From assembly GCA_003354225.1 (NCBI GenBank), contig PIVH01000461.1:1-5708 (forward strand): a DNA stretch of 5,708 nt. The letters are read 5' to 3'. Shown piece after piece: positions 1-5,708 of this stretch. A program made the position numbers and the translations under genes. The notes beneath the pieces were generated by a model. It was not told the origin of the DNA. It made no database searches and saw only the letters and a program-made list of their open reading frames with translations. Origin of the DNA: Globobulimina sp. (lineage: Eukaryota; Foraminifera; Rotaliida). How positions within the stretch are numbered: the first letter of the stretch is position 1; the number at the start of each line of letters is the position of its first letter.

Positions 1-474
1 ATTCGCAGATTTTGCGATCAACGGAGTGTTTTCGGCAGCATTATATATTGGAAATATTACACCACCCGCTTCAGAAGGAGAGGTTGCTGGAAAGGCTCTG
101 AAATAAATACATATGATATATAAACATCATAAATGTGATCATATATAAGCAAACCCAGGGAATTGGTAATCGGCAATATACGATGGCACAATCATTGGCC
201 CTTCTTTTGTACCAGAAAACCTTGTTTTATTTTTAAAAACAGATTAAATCTAAAATATAATTAAAATCTGATATACGTATTACGTACCAATTCCTAATTG
301 ATATCCACTGGATTTCGGAAATTGTTCTAAAAATGAGGCATGATTAGATGCAAATGGTGGCTTCATATAAGCTATGGATGATCCATCCGGTTGCGCTCTG
401 ATCAACCCGTCAAATGGAAGAGGAGCTGCAGAAATATAGGAGAAAACGCAAGCAGCTAAAATTAGATGCCACAT
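1..474 (-). CDS. Secreted protein of unknown function, spliced; 3' part lies outside the window
   Basis: I do not recognise this protein. Three exons fit one frame: 474-288 (ATG at 474, 62 codons plus 1 base), 203-155, and 97-1, which runs off the window. The breaks are GT-AG introns with matching phases (phase 1 at 287/204, phase 2 at 154/98), giving 111 residues so far without a stop. Residues 1-17 (MWHLILAACVFSYISAA) form a classic signal peptide with an Ala-Ala cleavage site, so the product probably enters the secretory pathway. The mature start is rich in Pro, Ser and Gly, with no transmembrane segment or Cys pattern in the visible part. The frame is also open through the first donor to a stop at 280, giving only 64 residues; the splice model is preferred because both junctions restore an open, protein-like frame. 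The intron-1 acceptor is the least certain point, since other AGs exist nearby. Confidence 0.6.
98..154 (-). other. Intron 2 of the secreted-protein gene (57 nt)
   Basis: On the minus strand this starts GTTTGC and ends in a T-rich stretch followed by CAG (ATTTATTTCAG). It contains an in-frame TGA if read through, so it must be removed for the exon-2 frame to continue into exon 3. Phase 2 on both sides. The donor is not a strong consensus, but the acceptor is good. Confidence 0.6.
204..287 (-). other. Intron 1 of the secreted-protein gene (84 nt)
   Basis: The minus-strand donor is G|GTACGT, close to consensus. The proposed acceptor is GGTACAAAAG|AA behind a TTTTCT tract. It is AT-rich, with stops in the exon frame. 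Phase 1 on both sides. Other AG dinucleotides just upstream (for example ACAAG) give phase mismatches or stops, which is why this acceptor was chosen. Confidence 0.5.
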
Positions 475-585
475 TATTTCAAAAGTTTTTACTACGGACT
501 AGCAAAGGTGCTCAAGTAAGTGAAGCAACTGTAAATCCAACACAAAGTAATAGCAAAGCTATGACTACGAAGTGCGCTTTTAACA

Positions 586-591
586 TTTATT
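586..591 (-). terminator. Candidate poly(A) signal AATAAA for SPRY gene A
   Basis: The minus strand reads AATAAA about 15 bases past the TGA stop at 606. The position suits a compact eukaryotic 3' end. In AT-rich DNA the hexamer also arises by chance, so this is only a candidate. Confidence 0.3.
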
Positions 592-605
592 AACAATGTA
601 TCATT

Positions 606-1283
606 TCAATATTGTTCAAACTGAAGCAATTCGACGCAGGTATTTTCTGTATTCATTGCAATCGCCAAGTGATAGATTTGACCGTCTAACTCCAAATTAT
701 CAAATGCTACACCTTGATCTTCTCCATTTATATAATATTTCAAAGATTTTTCGGTTGTGTTGACCTCCATTTTTATGGTATCATTTGTTTCAATATTTGC
801 GTTATATTCAGAATACTTTGCACATAGTTTGCTGTTTGAATATTTCGTTTTGTCTGTGCCCCATGAATAGTATGTGTACGACTCACTGCATTCATCACTG
901 AAATCCTCCTCAATCCATTCCCTATTCGAAGAGTCTATTCCTATGTACATATCTTCATCATTCTGAGCTTCTACATAAAGTATTTTAAAAGTCCAAATAT
1001 AACGTGTTTGCTCCTTTGATGCATCCACTTCAATGTTTCCATAAACTGTATTTATATCACAGATACTGTTGATGACAGTGGCAATATTCTTATCTTCATT
1101 CAATTGAATGCCAGGTCCATGTTTTGTAAAATGCTCAAATTGATGATAATAGAAAATACAAATACAAGTCACCAAATCTGGTACATCCAATGCTAACAAC
1201 TTTTCTGTCTCATGAATGTATCCAAATACCAAACAGTTTGATGTTTCAGACACAGTTTGCAATTTGTTAAATTCAAACGACAT
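606..1283 (-). CDS. SPRY-domain protein A (225 aa)
   Basis: A SPRY/B30.2-like protein, a beta-sandwich that usually binds a protein partner; its ligand is unknown. The clearest signature is near the C-terminus: IKMEVNTTEKSLKYYINGED, then QGVAFDNL (about residues 170-197). This matches the SPRY pattern of a regular ligand strand followed by 'L-x-[FY]-[YF]-x-N-G-x-x-x-G-V-A-F'. Upstream are TVYGN (79-83), W97/K100 strands and DMYIGIDSS (111-119). An N-terminal stretch, VPDLVTCICIFYYHQFEHF (34-52), is strongly conserved in the second copy at 3621-4274. The frame is open to 1394, but Met at 1283 was chosen because its protein start (MSFEFNKLQ) lines up with the paralogue's start (MDFGKLKY), and because the longer form would overlap the glycosyltransferase 3' end. 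There is no signal peptide or TM segment, so it is probably cytosolic. Stop is TGA. Confidence 0.85.
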   Translation of the reverse strand: MSFEFNKLQTVSETSNCLVFGYIHETEKLLALDVPDLVTCICIFYYHQFEHFTKHGPGIQLNEDKNIATVINSICDINTVYGNIEVDASKEQTRYIWTFKILYVEAQNDEDMYIGIDSSNREWIEEDFSDECSESYTYYSWGTDKTKYSNSKLCAKYSEYNANIETNDTIKMEVNTTEKSLKYYINGEDQGVAFDNLELDGQIYHLAIAMNTENTCVELLQFEQY

Positions 1284-1369
1284 TATTGCTTCACCATAAT
1301 GTGAAGAAAAAAAACTGTTAAGAGCAAAACTATTCGGATTTCTTTTATAATTATGCTTTGCGTTAATAA

Positions 1370-2845
1370 TCAAGTTATAGTGGCTCCCAGCCAACCATTT
1401 AGCTTATGACAATTGTCAATGTGTCTTTTACCAATCCAACAAGATGCTCTTTTACAGTGCCTACCACCAACTGTGTAATTTGAACACCATAAATATGTGT
1501 CACATTCATTATAATCCGCACAACATGCTTCGCGGCAATGTGATGCACTCAAAGCATGAATGCTATACATTTCATCACAGAATATATTCACCAATGTATG
1601 TGGAAATCTCGTAATTCCACAATTCTCCGATTTCGCATAAATAATACTCTCATATCCCGGCCATTTTTGATATTTATTCCCATCATACCATATCGGAACT
1701 TGTCGGTTATATTTATATTCCAAATGTACCGACTTATTATGCATTTTTATATTATTCCAATGCACAGCTTCTGCGACTGACGAAGCACTATGAATGAAAT
1801 AATCACATTTTGATAATAATAATATATCCAATAAACATTGTTTGCCAGCTTCATATTTTGATATATCCCTTCTCCCAAACACAGACTTGCGGAATTTAGA
1901 TCGTATCACATTTTGCTGTTGCGTTATAATGTCAGTGTACGCATATTTGTCAAGGTAACCTTCATGATTCCAATACGTTTCAATGTATCTAAAATAGTTT
2001 CGGTCATCGGTAGCAATGAAGACTTTGGGTAGATATCCTAAATTGTCATAATATAGAATAAAATGTATAATATACGGCATGTACGCGTCTGGCTCCACTT
2101 TGTGTCTTCCTAAACCCCCTTTGTCTGTTCCTCGCATTTGAGCTCCTAAAACGATTACTTTTTTGTCACTGTTTGCTGCAGTTAGTTTGCTCCATATTTT
2201 GTTGGCTTCAGCGATGATTTCCGGCGTTGGATGGATGTATTTAGCAACGATTTGTGATGCTGTTATTCTGTTATTATAATACCATGCTTCATTGTATGAT
2301 GACTGATTGAAAGTGCTTTGTGTGAATACACTGTAATACCAGGCATGAATGGAATTGTTTGTGATGTGATGGATGAATGATAAGTTATTGTATGGGAACA
2401 CAAATGTGTTTGTTAAGTTGGATTGAATTGGTTCGAACCAATAATTGAATGAATTATCTCCAATGGCGGCATCAAAATAGTTGCTGTTATATTGAGAGTT
2501 ATATTGAATGGAGATTTGCATGTTTGATAATTGCGCATAAAGGATGAAATTTATTGTGTAGGTAAAGTAATTTGTAGCATATCCTGCTGCTCCATCTCCG
2601 CCATATGCGATCAATGCTGTTTGCTGCTTGTCATTGTAGAGATGTTCATTGATATCAGTAACGTTGCTATTCGTTGAAATGGATAGATTTGTATCTATGT
2701 GTGTTACGCCCAGAGTTAAAGATGATGATGCTACAAAATTGAAATCTTGGAGTTGAATAAATATGATAAACCATATACACAATATTGTTGTGATAATAAT
2801 TGCTATGATAATTCTGATTGGTGTACATTTTAATCTTTTGCTCAT
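1370..2845 (-). CDS. Type II membrane glycosyltransferase, GT23/O-fucosyltransferase-like, with Cys-rich C-terminal domain (491 aa)
   Basis: Probably a Golgi enzyme transferring a sugar, possibly fucose, to a glycan or protein; donor and acceptor are inferred from fold motifs only. Residues 1-8 are short and basic (MSKRLKCT), followed by one hydrophobic segment (about 9-32) with no cleavage site, typical of a type II signal anchor. The next part has many N-x-S/T sequons (N53, N61, N143, N154, N163, N180, later N370 and N456). The catalytic region is about 195-375. MRGTDK (237-242) resembles the FUT8-type H-V-R-R-T-D-K donor-site motif, VFIATDD (275-281) matches the 'ASDD' strand, and KYEAGKQCLLDILLLSKCDY with IHSASSVAEAVHW (330-363) matches the terminal fucosyltransferase motif. 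The C-terminus (409-479) carries ten cysteines (409, 423, 437, 441, 442, 448, 454, 464, 469, 479), resembling a PAN/Apple-like domain. ATG at 2845 and TGA at 1370; no intron is needed. It is divergent from the YccF gene with only 67 bp between them. Confidence 0.8.
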   Translation of the reverse strand: MSKRLKCTPIRIIIAIIITTILCIWFIIFIQLQDFNFVASSSLTLGVTHIDTNLSISTNSNVTDINEHLYNDKQQTALIAYGGDGAAGYATNYFTYTINFILYAQLSNMQISIQYNSQYNSNYFDAAIGDNSFNYWFEPIQSNLTNTFVFPYNNLSFIHHITNNSIHAWYYSVFTQSTFNQSSYNEAWYYNNRITASQIVAKYIHPTPEIIAEANKIWSKLTAANSDKKVIVLGAQMRGTDKGGLGRHKVEPDAYMPYIIHFILYYDNLGYLPKVFIATDDRNYFRYIETYWNHEGYLDKYAYTDIITQQQNVIRSKFRKSVFGRRDISKYEAGKQCLLDILLLSKCDYFIHSASSVAEAVHWNNIKMHNKSVHLEYKYNRQVPIWYDGNKYQKWPGYESIIYAKSENCGITRFPHTLVNIFCDEMYSIHALSASHCREACCADYNECDTYLWCSNYTVGGRHCKRASCWIGKRHIDNCHKLNGWLGATIT

Positions 2846-2912
2846 TGCTAGCTAGTAACTCTTGAAAATCGTATTTTATTGACATCGCAACTAAGCGTAG
2901 AAGCTTCAACTA
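2846..2912. promoter_or_regulatory. Short divergent intergenic region, presumed shared promoter
   Basis: Only 67 bp separate the ATG of the minus-strand glycosyltransferase (2845) from the ATG of the plus-strand YccF gene (2913). Both promoters, or one bidirectional promoter, must lie here or inside the flanking coding sequence. I see no clear TATA box. A small palindrome, CTAGCTAG, occurs near 2848-2855, but its role is unknown. Confidence 0.3.
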
Positions 2913-3397
2913 ATGTGTTGTGTTCATCCATGTAGGGATGGGGTTTGTGGTTTTATAACTCTAGTGATATGGTGGATATTAGGAGGTAAATGTTGCTCAT
3001 ATTTCTGTAATTTAATACAAATCCATTTATATAAACAAAAAAAGGTGCAATACTTGGTGCCCTATGGTATTTAATTGGGTTATTATGTTGCTTCATTCCA
3101 GGCATTGGAAAAGCGTGTCGAAATGTTGGATGCTTATGTTTCGATCCAATATCACAAAAAGTTGAATTGGAATTATGCGATGGGGTTTGTTGTCTCTGTG
3201 AAAATATATGTAACATTGTATGGTTAATATGTATTGGATGGATATTGGCTTTATTCCATTTGCTTTGTGCAATATTGAGTTTACCGCTATTATTATGTTG
3301 TTTAGAATTTTCGAAAATACATTTAAGATTAGCAAAAGTATCATTATGGCCCGTCGGATTTGATTTAGAAAACGATAAAAAACCTCCGTTGCTATAA
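2913..3397 (+). CDS. YccF (DUF307) family membrane protein, two exons (141 aa)
   Basis: A small integral membrane protein of the YccF family; its molecular function is not established. Exon 1 is 2913-2985 (ATG, 24 codons plus 1 base) and exon 2 is 3045-3397 (stop TAA). The 59-nt intron between them is phase 1. The join falls inside the first YccF repeat and gives WWILGGAILGALWYLIGLL (20-38) followed by IPGIGKACR (42-50). The second repeat is NIVWLICIGWILALFHLL (81-98) followed by KIHLRLAKVSLWPVG (115-129). That ending is the YccF hallmark 'K-L-A-x-x-A-L-W-P-[FV]-G'. Two hydrophobic blocks joined by a hydrophilic linker (51-77) fit the usual two-repeat layout, and the length suits the family. 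There are 18 cysteines, several at the N-terminus (C2, C3, C7, C12) and flanking the membrane segments, which could be S-acylated or metal-binding (inference). Within exon 2 alone the reading frame contains no ATG, which supports the spliced model. The opposite strand also has open frames over this stretch (to 3414), but they show no family signature. Confidence 0.82.
2986..3044 (+). other. Intron of the YccF gene (59 nt)
   Basis: It begins GTAAAT and ends AAAAAAAG, with a possible branch region CTGTAATTTAAT near 3005-3016. Reading through it from exon 1, or back from exon 2 (TAA at 3032-3034), hits stops. Removal joins codon G|GT inside a conserved YccF motif. The lack of a pyrimidine tract before the acceptor is unusual; the protein match carries the call. 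Confidence 0.72.
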
Positions 3398-3620
3398 AAT
3401 TTATTTGTATACAATATTTGTAAATGAAAATGACAGAAATATTATAGGGAGTTTATAAGAATTTCAGAGTTAAACTCACTACTTTTCAACATCACCACTT
3501 CCTATCTTTTCTGTCCACTTCTCGCAATGCAAATTAATTCGTTGGTGACAGTTTTTTCTTACATTTCACTTTTAGACCAAAAACTTTTTCACCACGGTTA
3601 CAAAGCGCCTATAAATATTC
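3398..3620. other. Intergenic region upstream of SPRY gene B, no gene seen
   Basis: 223 bp of AT-rich sequence between the YccF stop and the SPRY B start. It should hold the 3' end of YccF and the promoter of SPRY B. I see no conserved coding frame, no RNA gene and no strong poly(A) hexamer. A TATAAATAT string lies at 3610-3618, immediately before the ATG at 3621, which is too close for a standard TATA box. Confidence 0.45.
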
Positions 3621-4274
3621 ATGGATTTTGGCAAACTCAAATATATTGACAGCAGAACACATCACTTGTTATTTGGATACATACATACATCAGAAACTGA
3701 ACTGTCATTACATATGCCAGAATTGATAACATCTGTTTGTATTTTGTATTATTATGTGTTTGAGCATTTTACTGAACATGGTCCAAATATACAATTAAAT
3801 AATGATAAGAAAATTGCAACAGTGCTCAGAGCCGATTGTGTAAATACAGTTTATGGAAATTTTAAAATAGTTGAATCATTAAATGCAATCTGCAGTTGGA
3901 GCTTCAAAATAATTTATATTTCAAAAAATCGATGTATTGGAGATATGTATATTGGAATTGACTCGTCATGCAAAGGGAATGTTGATGTTGATTTTACTGA
4001 AAGTGAAGAGTGCAGATATTTTGCATGGGGGTCAGGTTTTGCGTGGTTTAACCGCGATTTAAAAGATTATGGGTCACCCATAGACAAAGATGATATTATA
4101 AAGATGGAAATAAATACAATTGATAAAACTTTGAAATATTATTTGAATGGATTGGACCAAGGAGTTGCATTTAATAATTTATTTTCCAATGATGAGACTA
4201 TGTATCATATGGCGGTGGCGCTTGACTCTAAAAATACATCTGTACAGTTGCTTGAATTCCAACTGAAGGAATAA
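3621..4274 (+). CDS. SPRY-domain protein B (217 aa), paralogue of protein A
   Basis: A second SPRY/B30.2-like protein, roughly half identical by eye to the one at 606-1283 over its full length. Shared blocks include FGYIH (18-22), PELITSVCILYYYVFEHF (33-50), HGPNIQLNNDKKIATV (53-68), VNTVYGN (74-80), DMYIGIDSS (108-116), and IKMEINTIDKTLKYYLNG (160-177) with DQGVAFNNL (179-187). The last pair is the diagnostic SPRY strand-turn-strand with Asn-Gly. The two proteins differ most at residues 85-105 and 118-157, probably surface loops and so candidate ligand-specificity regions (inference). The ATG at 3621 matches the start deduced for protein A. No signal peptide or membrane segment, so probably cytosolic. 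Stop is TAA; no intron is needed. Its binding partner is unknown. Confidence 0.85.
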   Translation: MDFGKLKYIDSRTHHLLFGYIHTSETELSLHMPELITSVCILYYYVFEHFTEHGPNIQLNNDKKIATVLRADCVNTVYGNFKIVESLNAICSWSFKIIYISKNRCIGDMYIGIDSSCKGNVDVDFTESEECRYFAWGSGFAWFNRDLKDYGSPIDKDDIIKMEINTIDKTLKYYLNGLDQGVAFNNLFSNDETMYHMAVALDSKNTSVQLLEFQLKE

Positions 4275-4469
4275 TATTTGTTTTTTTCTCAACCTACAAA
4301 CGCCCTGCGAATGAATTGATGTGTTCAGGAATTGCTCGGTGAAAATCCAAGCAACGGGTGATGCTATTCATTGTTATGAGGGATTAATGATATACGGTAC
4401 AAATAATAGTTAAAAAGAAACAAACTCCGCCTATAAACGACGAGGCGATGTAAAAATAATACAAATAAT
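4275..4469. other. Convergent 3' intergenic region, no gene seen
   Basis: 195 bp between the stop of SPRY B (plus strand) and the stop of the ureohydrolase (minus strand). It opens with a T-run (GTTTTTTTCTC, about 4279-4289). Two short inverted repeats are visible, TTGCT...AGCAA near 4332-4354 and CGCCT...AGGCG at 4428-4447. Both have only 5-bp stems and are weak. I see no tRNA or other RNA gene. Confidence 0.4.
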
Positions 4470-4474
4470 TTATT
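4469..4474 (-). terminator. Candidate poly(A) signal overlapping the ureohydrolase stop
   Basis: The minus strand reads AATAAA across the TAA stop codon. If used, the 3' UTR would be only tens of bases, in line with the tight spacing of this locus. Evidence is the hexamer and position alone. Confidence 0.25.
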
Positions 4475-5366
4475 TCTGATCTGTTGAAAAATGAATAACA
4501 TTCGCAACAATACGCCTCATCTTTCTAGCTGCAATAAATGCGGTGACATTATGATAATCAGTGAGTGTGTTATATTCCACAATATCGGCACCAATCAATA
4601 CATTACTTTTATCGCTGTACAACTGTTTCAGCACAATATCTAAGCCAATGTATAATTCTTTAGTCGCTAAACCCATTGGTTCAACGTGAGAAACACTACA
4701 AGCAATACTTGCATCCAACACATCCATATCAATCGAAATATAAAACCTCGAAATTCCACACTGTTTACATTTAGCTAACCATTTGTTTACATTTTCAAAA
4801 ACCAAATAACTGCTCAATATATAATTGCTGTATTTTATCACCATATTTATCCAAAATGTGCTGTTGTTCGCGTTCCATGCATCTGACACCAATCTGTAAT
4901 AATTGATCGATTGTATCTGATTGCAATAAATTGGTAAATGGAGAAGCATGCGAATATTTGCTATATACATCCAAAGTGTAGATATCTGGGTGGGCATCGA
5001 AATGGATTACACCGATTTTATCGTCCTCACCTTTAGAAATATCGATGGATTGTTTATATCCCGATAATACTGAATATGTTATGGAATGGTCACCGCCTAA
5101 GATTAACATTGGTTTGCTTGTGACATTGCTGATGTTTTTCATCAATTCACAAATATTTTTGTGATTGATTTCGTTGTCATTGGACGTCTCAAATTACCAC
5201 AATCAATCAGCGCAGTTTGTGTATCGACATATTTCCCAGAATTACAAAAATAATGTTCCGTTGAGCCATGTGAACATAGAAATGCTTTTCGAATAATGTT
5301 TGGTGCATATTTACATCCCGCCATGTATGAACTGTTGATATCGTCACAAATCCCGATTAATGGCAT
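4470..5366 (-). CDS. Arginase/agmatinase-family ureohydrolase, broken by two compensating frameshifts
   Basis: A ureohydrolase-fold enzyme with a binuclear Mn site that cleaves a guanidino or formimino group; arginine, agmatine and formiminoglutamate cannot be told apart here. The frame from ATG 5366 starts MPLIGICDDINSSYMAGC..AP..IRKAF, a typical family N-terminus. It should shift by -1 near 5191-5200 (one T short on the minus strand) into a frame with LGGDHSITY (about 5077-5103) and HFDAHPD (4984-5004). It should shift back by +1 near 4796-4801 (one T extra) into SIDMDVLDAS (4707-4736), GADIVEYN (4569-4592) and stop TAA at 4470. The six expected metal ligands are all present: His of GGDHS, Asp/His/Asp of DAHPD, and both Asp of DMD. 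The total is about 298 codons, normal for the family. Odd points are D-P changed to D-A after the DxD motif, with the usual A-F-A-P-G and P-E-x-G-G-L poorly kept. It could be a young pseudogene, a sequence with homopolymer errors, or (least likely) a frameshifted expressed gene. Confidence 0.75.
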
Positions 5367-5708
5367 TCGACCAACTTTGTATACTTTTTATTAATTCTTG
5401 GAATTTCCCTCCATCTGCACTTACGCCGGTATTAAATGCTAATAATATGCTTTGCCATCGAATTCCGGTCTCTTCACTCCGTTTAAATCTCGTGCAAAAT
5501 CTTCTTTTTTCTCTTCAATTAATTGTTTATTCTCATCTGTGTTACGGTTATTATTGTAGATCCTGTGACTTGACGTTAGCAAATCACTCCATTAGACTAC
5601 TGCCATTTAAGTTCGGAGGTTAAACATTCGAAAAAACTTTTCTGTTTACTACCGAAGGGCTTTAGCTGCAAGCGTTCTAAAAAGTGATTCTTGTCCCTTT
5701 GGAACATC
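5367..5708 (-). other. Region upstream of the ureohydrolase with coding-like patches in several frames; no firm gene
   Basis: Three minus-strand segments look partly protein-like but do not join cleanly. 5707-5597 reads MFQRDKNHFLERLQLKPFGS... for 36 codons to TAG. 5591-5439 includes TDENKQLIEEKKEDFARDLN and ends RPEFDGKAYY at TAG. 5514-5344 includes WQSILLAFNTG and KFQELIKSIQSW. The second patch is in the same frame as the ureohydrolase start but is separated from it by stops; the third is in another frame. A perfect donor string GTAAGT sits at 5424-5419 on the minus strand, but I found no acceptor in the right phase. Possible readings are a frameshifted N-terminal extension of the ureohydrolase, 5' UTR/intron sequence, or the end of another gene. 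Confidence 0.3.

Noticed and set aside
1284-1394. A 37-residue N-terminal extension of SPRY protein A
   Set aside because: The frame is open, but the paralogue starts at the position of Met 1283, the extension looks unlike protein, and it would overlap the 3' end of the glycosyltransferase gene.
2953-3414. Minus-strand open frames of 153 and 83 codons opposite the YccF gene
   Set aside because: They are antisense to a gene with a clear family match, and they have low-complexity composition and no recognisable motif.
3610-3618. TATAAATAT as the TATA box of SPRY gene B
   Set aside because: It ends two bases before the ATG, so a standard TATA-to-start distance would place transcription initiation inside the coding region.
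3606-4437. The ten-base string CGCCTATAAA at both 3606 and 4428, flanking SPRY gene B
   Set aside because: Ten-base matches are expected by chance in a 5.7-kb window. There is no longer flanking similarity and no sign of a target-site duplication.
4290-4450. A snoRNA or tRNA-like gene in the convergent intergenic region
   Set aside because: I could find only 5-bp stems and an imperfect C-box-like GTGATGC, with no paired D box, cloverleaf or other diagnostic element.
4773-4800. A 28-nt intron (GTTTTT...GTTAG) explaining the second ureohydrolase frame change
   Set aside because: The phase would fit, but 28 nt is far shorter than the 57-84 nt introns seen here, and a one-T homopolymer difference explains the break more simply.
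5110-5200. An intron joining the first two ureohydrolase frames (GTAATT donor near 5198, AG acceptors near CATCAG or ACAAG)
   Set aside because: The phases do not match (phase 1 donor, phase 2 acceptors), and the supposed intron reads as family-like protein in the downstream frame (NHKNICELM).
5360-5623. Plus-strand open frame of 87 codons
   Set aside because: It overlaps the ureohydrolase start and lies antisense to the coding-like patches. It shows no family signature, and its hydrophobic, Leu/Cys-rich look is common in shadow frames.

Overview
The window looks like a piece of a compact, AT-rich protist (eukaryotic) nuclear genome. I see no bacterial operon or Shine-Dalgarno pattern. Two genes need short GT-AG introns (57, 59 and 84 nt) to read through. 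There is a type II membrane glycosyltransferase with luminal N-glycosylation sequons, and a pair of SPRY-domain proteins. TAA and TGA both act as ordinary stops at well-supported gene ends, which argues against a ciliate-type code. SPRY modules with this N-terminal 'P-[DE]-L...C-I..Y-Y...F-E-H-F' stretch remind me of large families in Rhizaria such as Reticulomyxa, but that is an impression, not a classification.

Layout from left to right. (1) 1-474, minus: the 5' part of a spliced gene for a secreted protein of unknown function, cut by the window edge. (2) 606-1283, minus: SPRY protein A, 225 aa. (3) 1370-2845, minus: a 491-aa type II membrane protein with a GT23/O-fucosyltransferase-like catalytic region and a Cys-rich, PAN/Apple-like C-terminus. 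(4) 2913-3397, plus: a two-exon gene for a 141-aa Cys-rich YccF (DUF307) membrane protein, seen only when a 59-nt intron is removed. (5) 3621-4274, plus: SPRY protein B, 217 aa, a clear paralogue of A. (6) 4470-5366, minus: an arginase/agmatinase-family ureohydrolase whose reading frame breaks twice by single-base shifts that cancel each other. (7) 5367-5708: no firm gene, but minus-strand patches in three frames look partly coding and may be its N-terminal extension, 5' UTR/intron sequence, or a decayed gene.

The two SPRY genes lie in opposite orientation on either side of the divergent glycosyltransferase/YccF pair. The genes do not form an obvious pathway. The glycosyltransferase is probably Golgi-resident, YccF is an integral membrane protein, the SPRY proteins are probably cytosolic binding modules, and the ureohydrolase is a metabolic enzyme. 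I found no CRISPR array, tRNA, rRNA, transposon or viral element, and no convincing undescribed multi-gene system. The points most worth following are the spliced YccF gene, the frameshifted and signature-divergent ureohydrolase, the glycosyltransferase/Cys-rich fusion, and the inverted SPRY pair.
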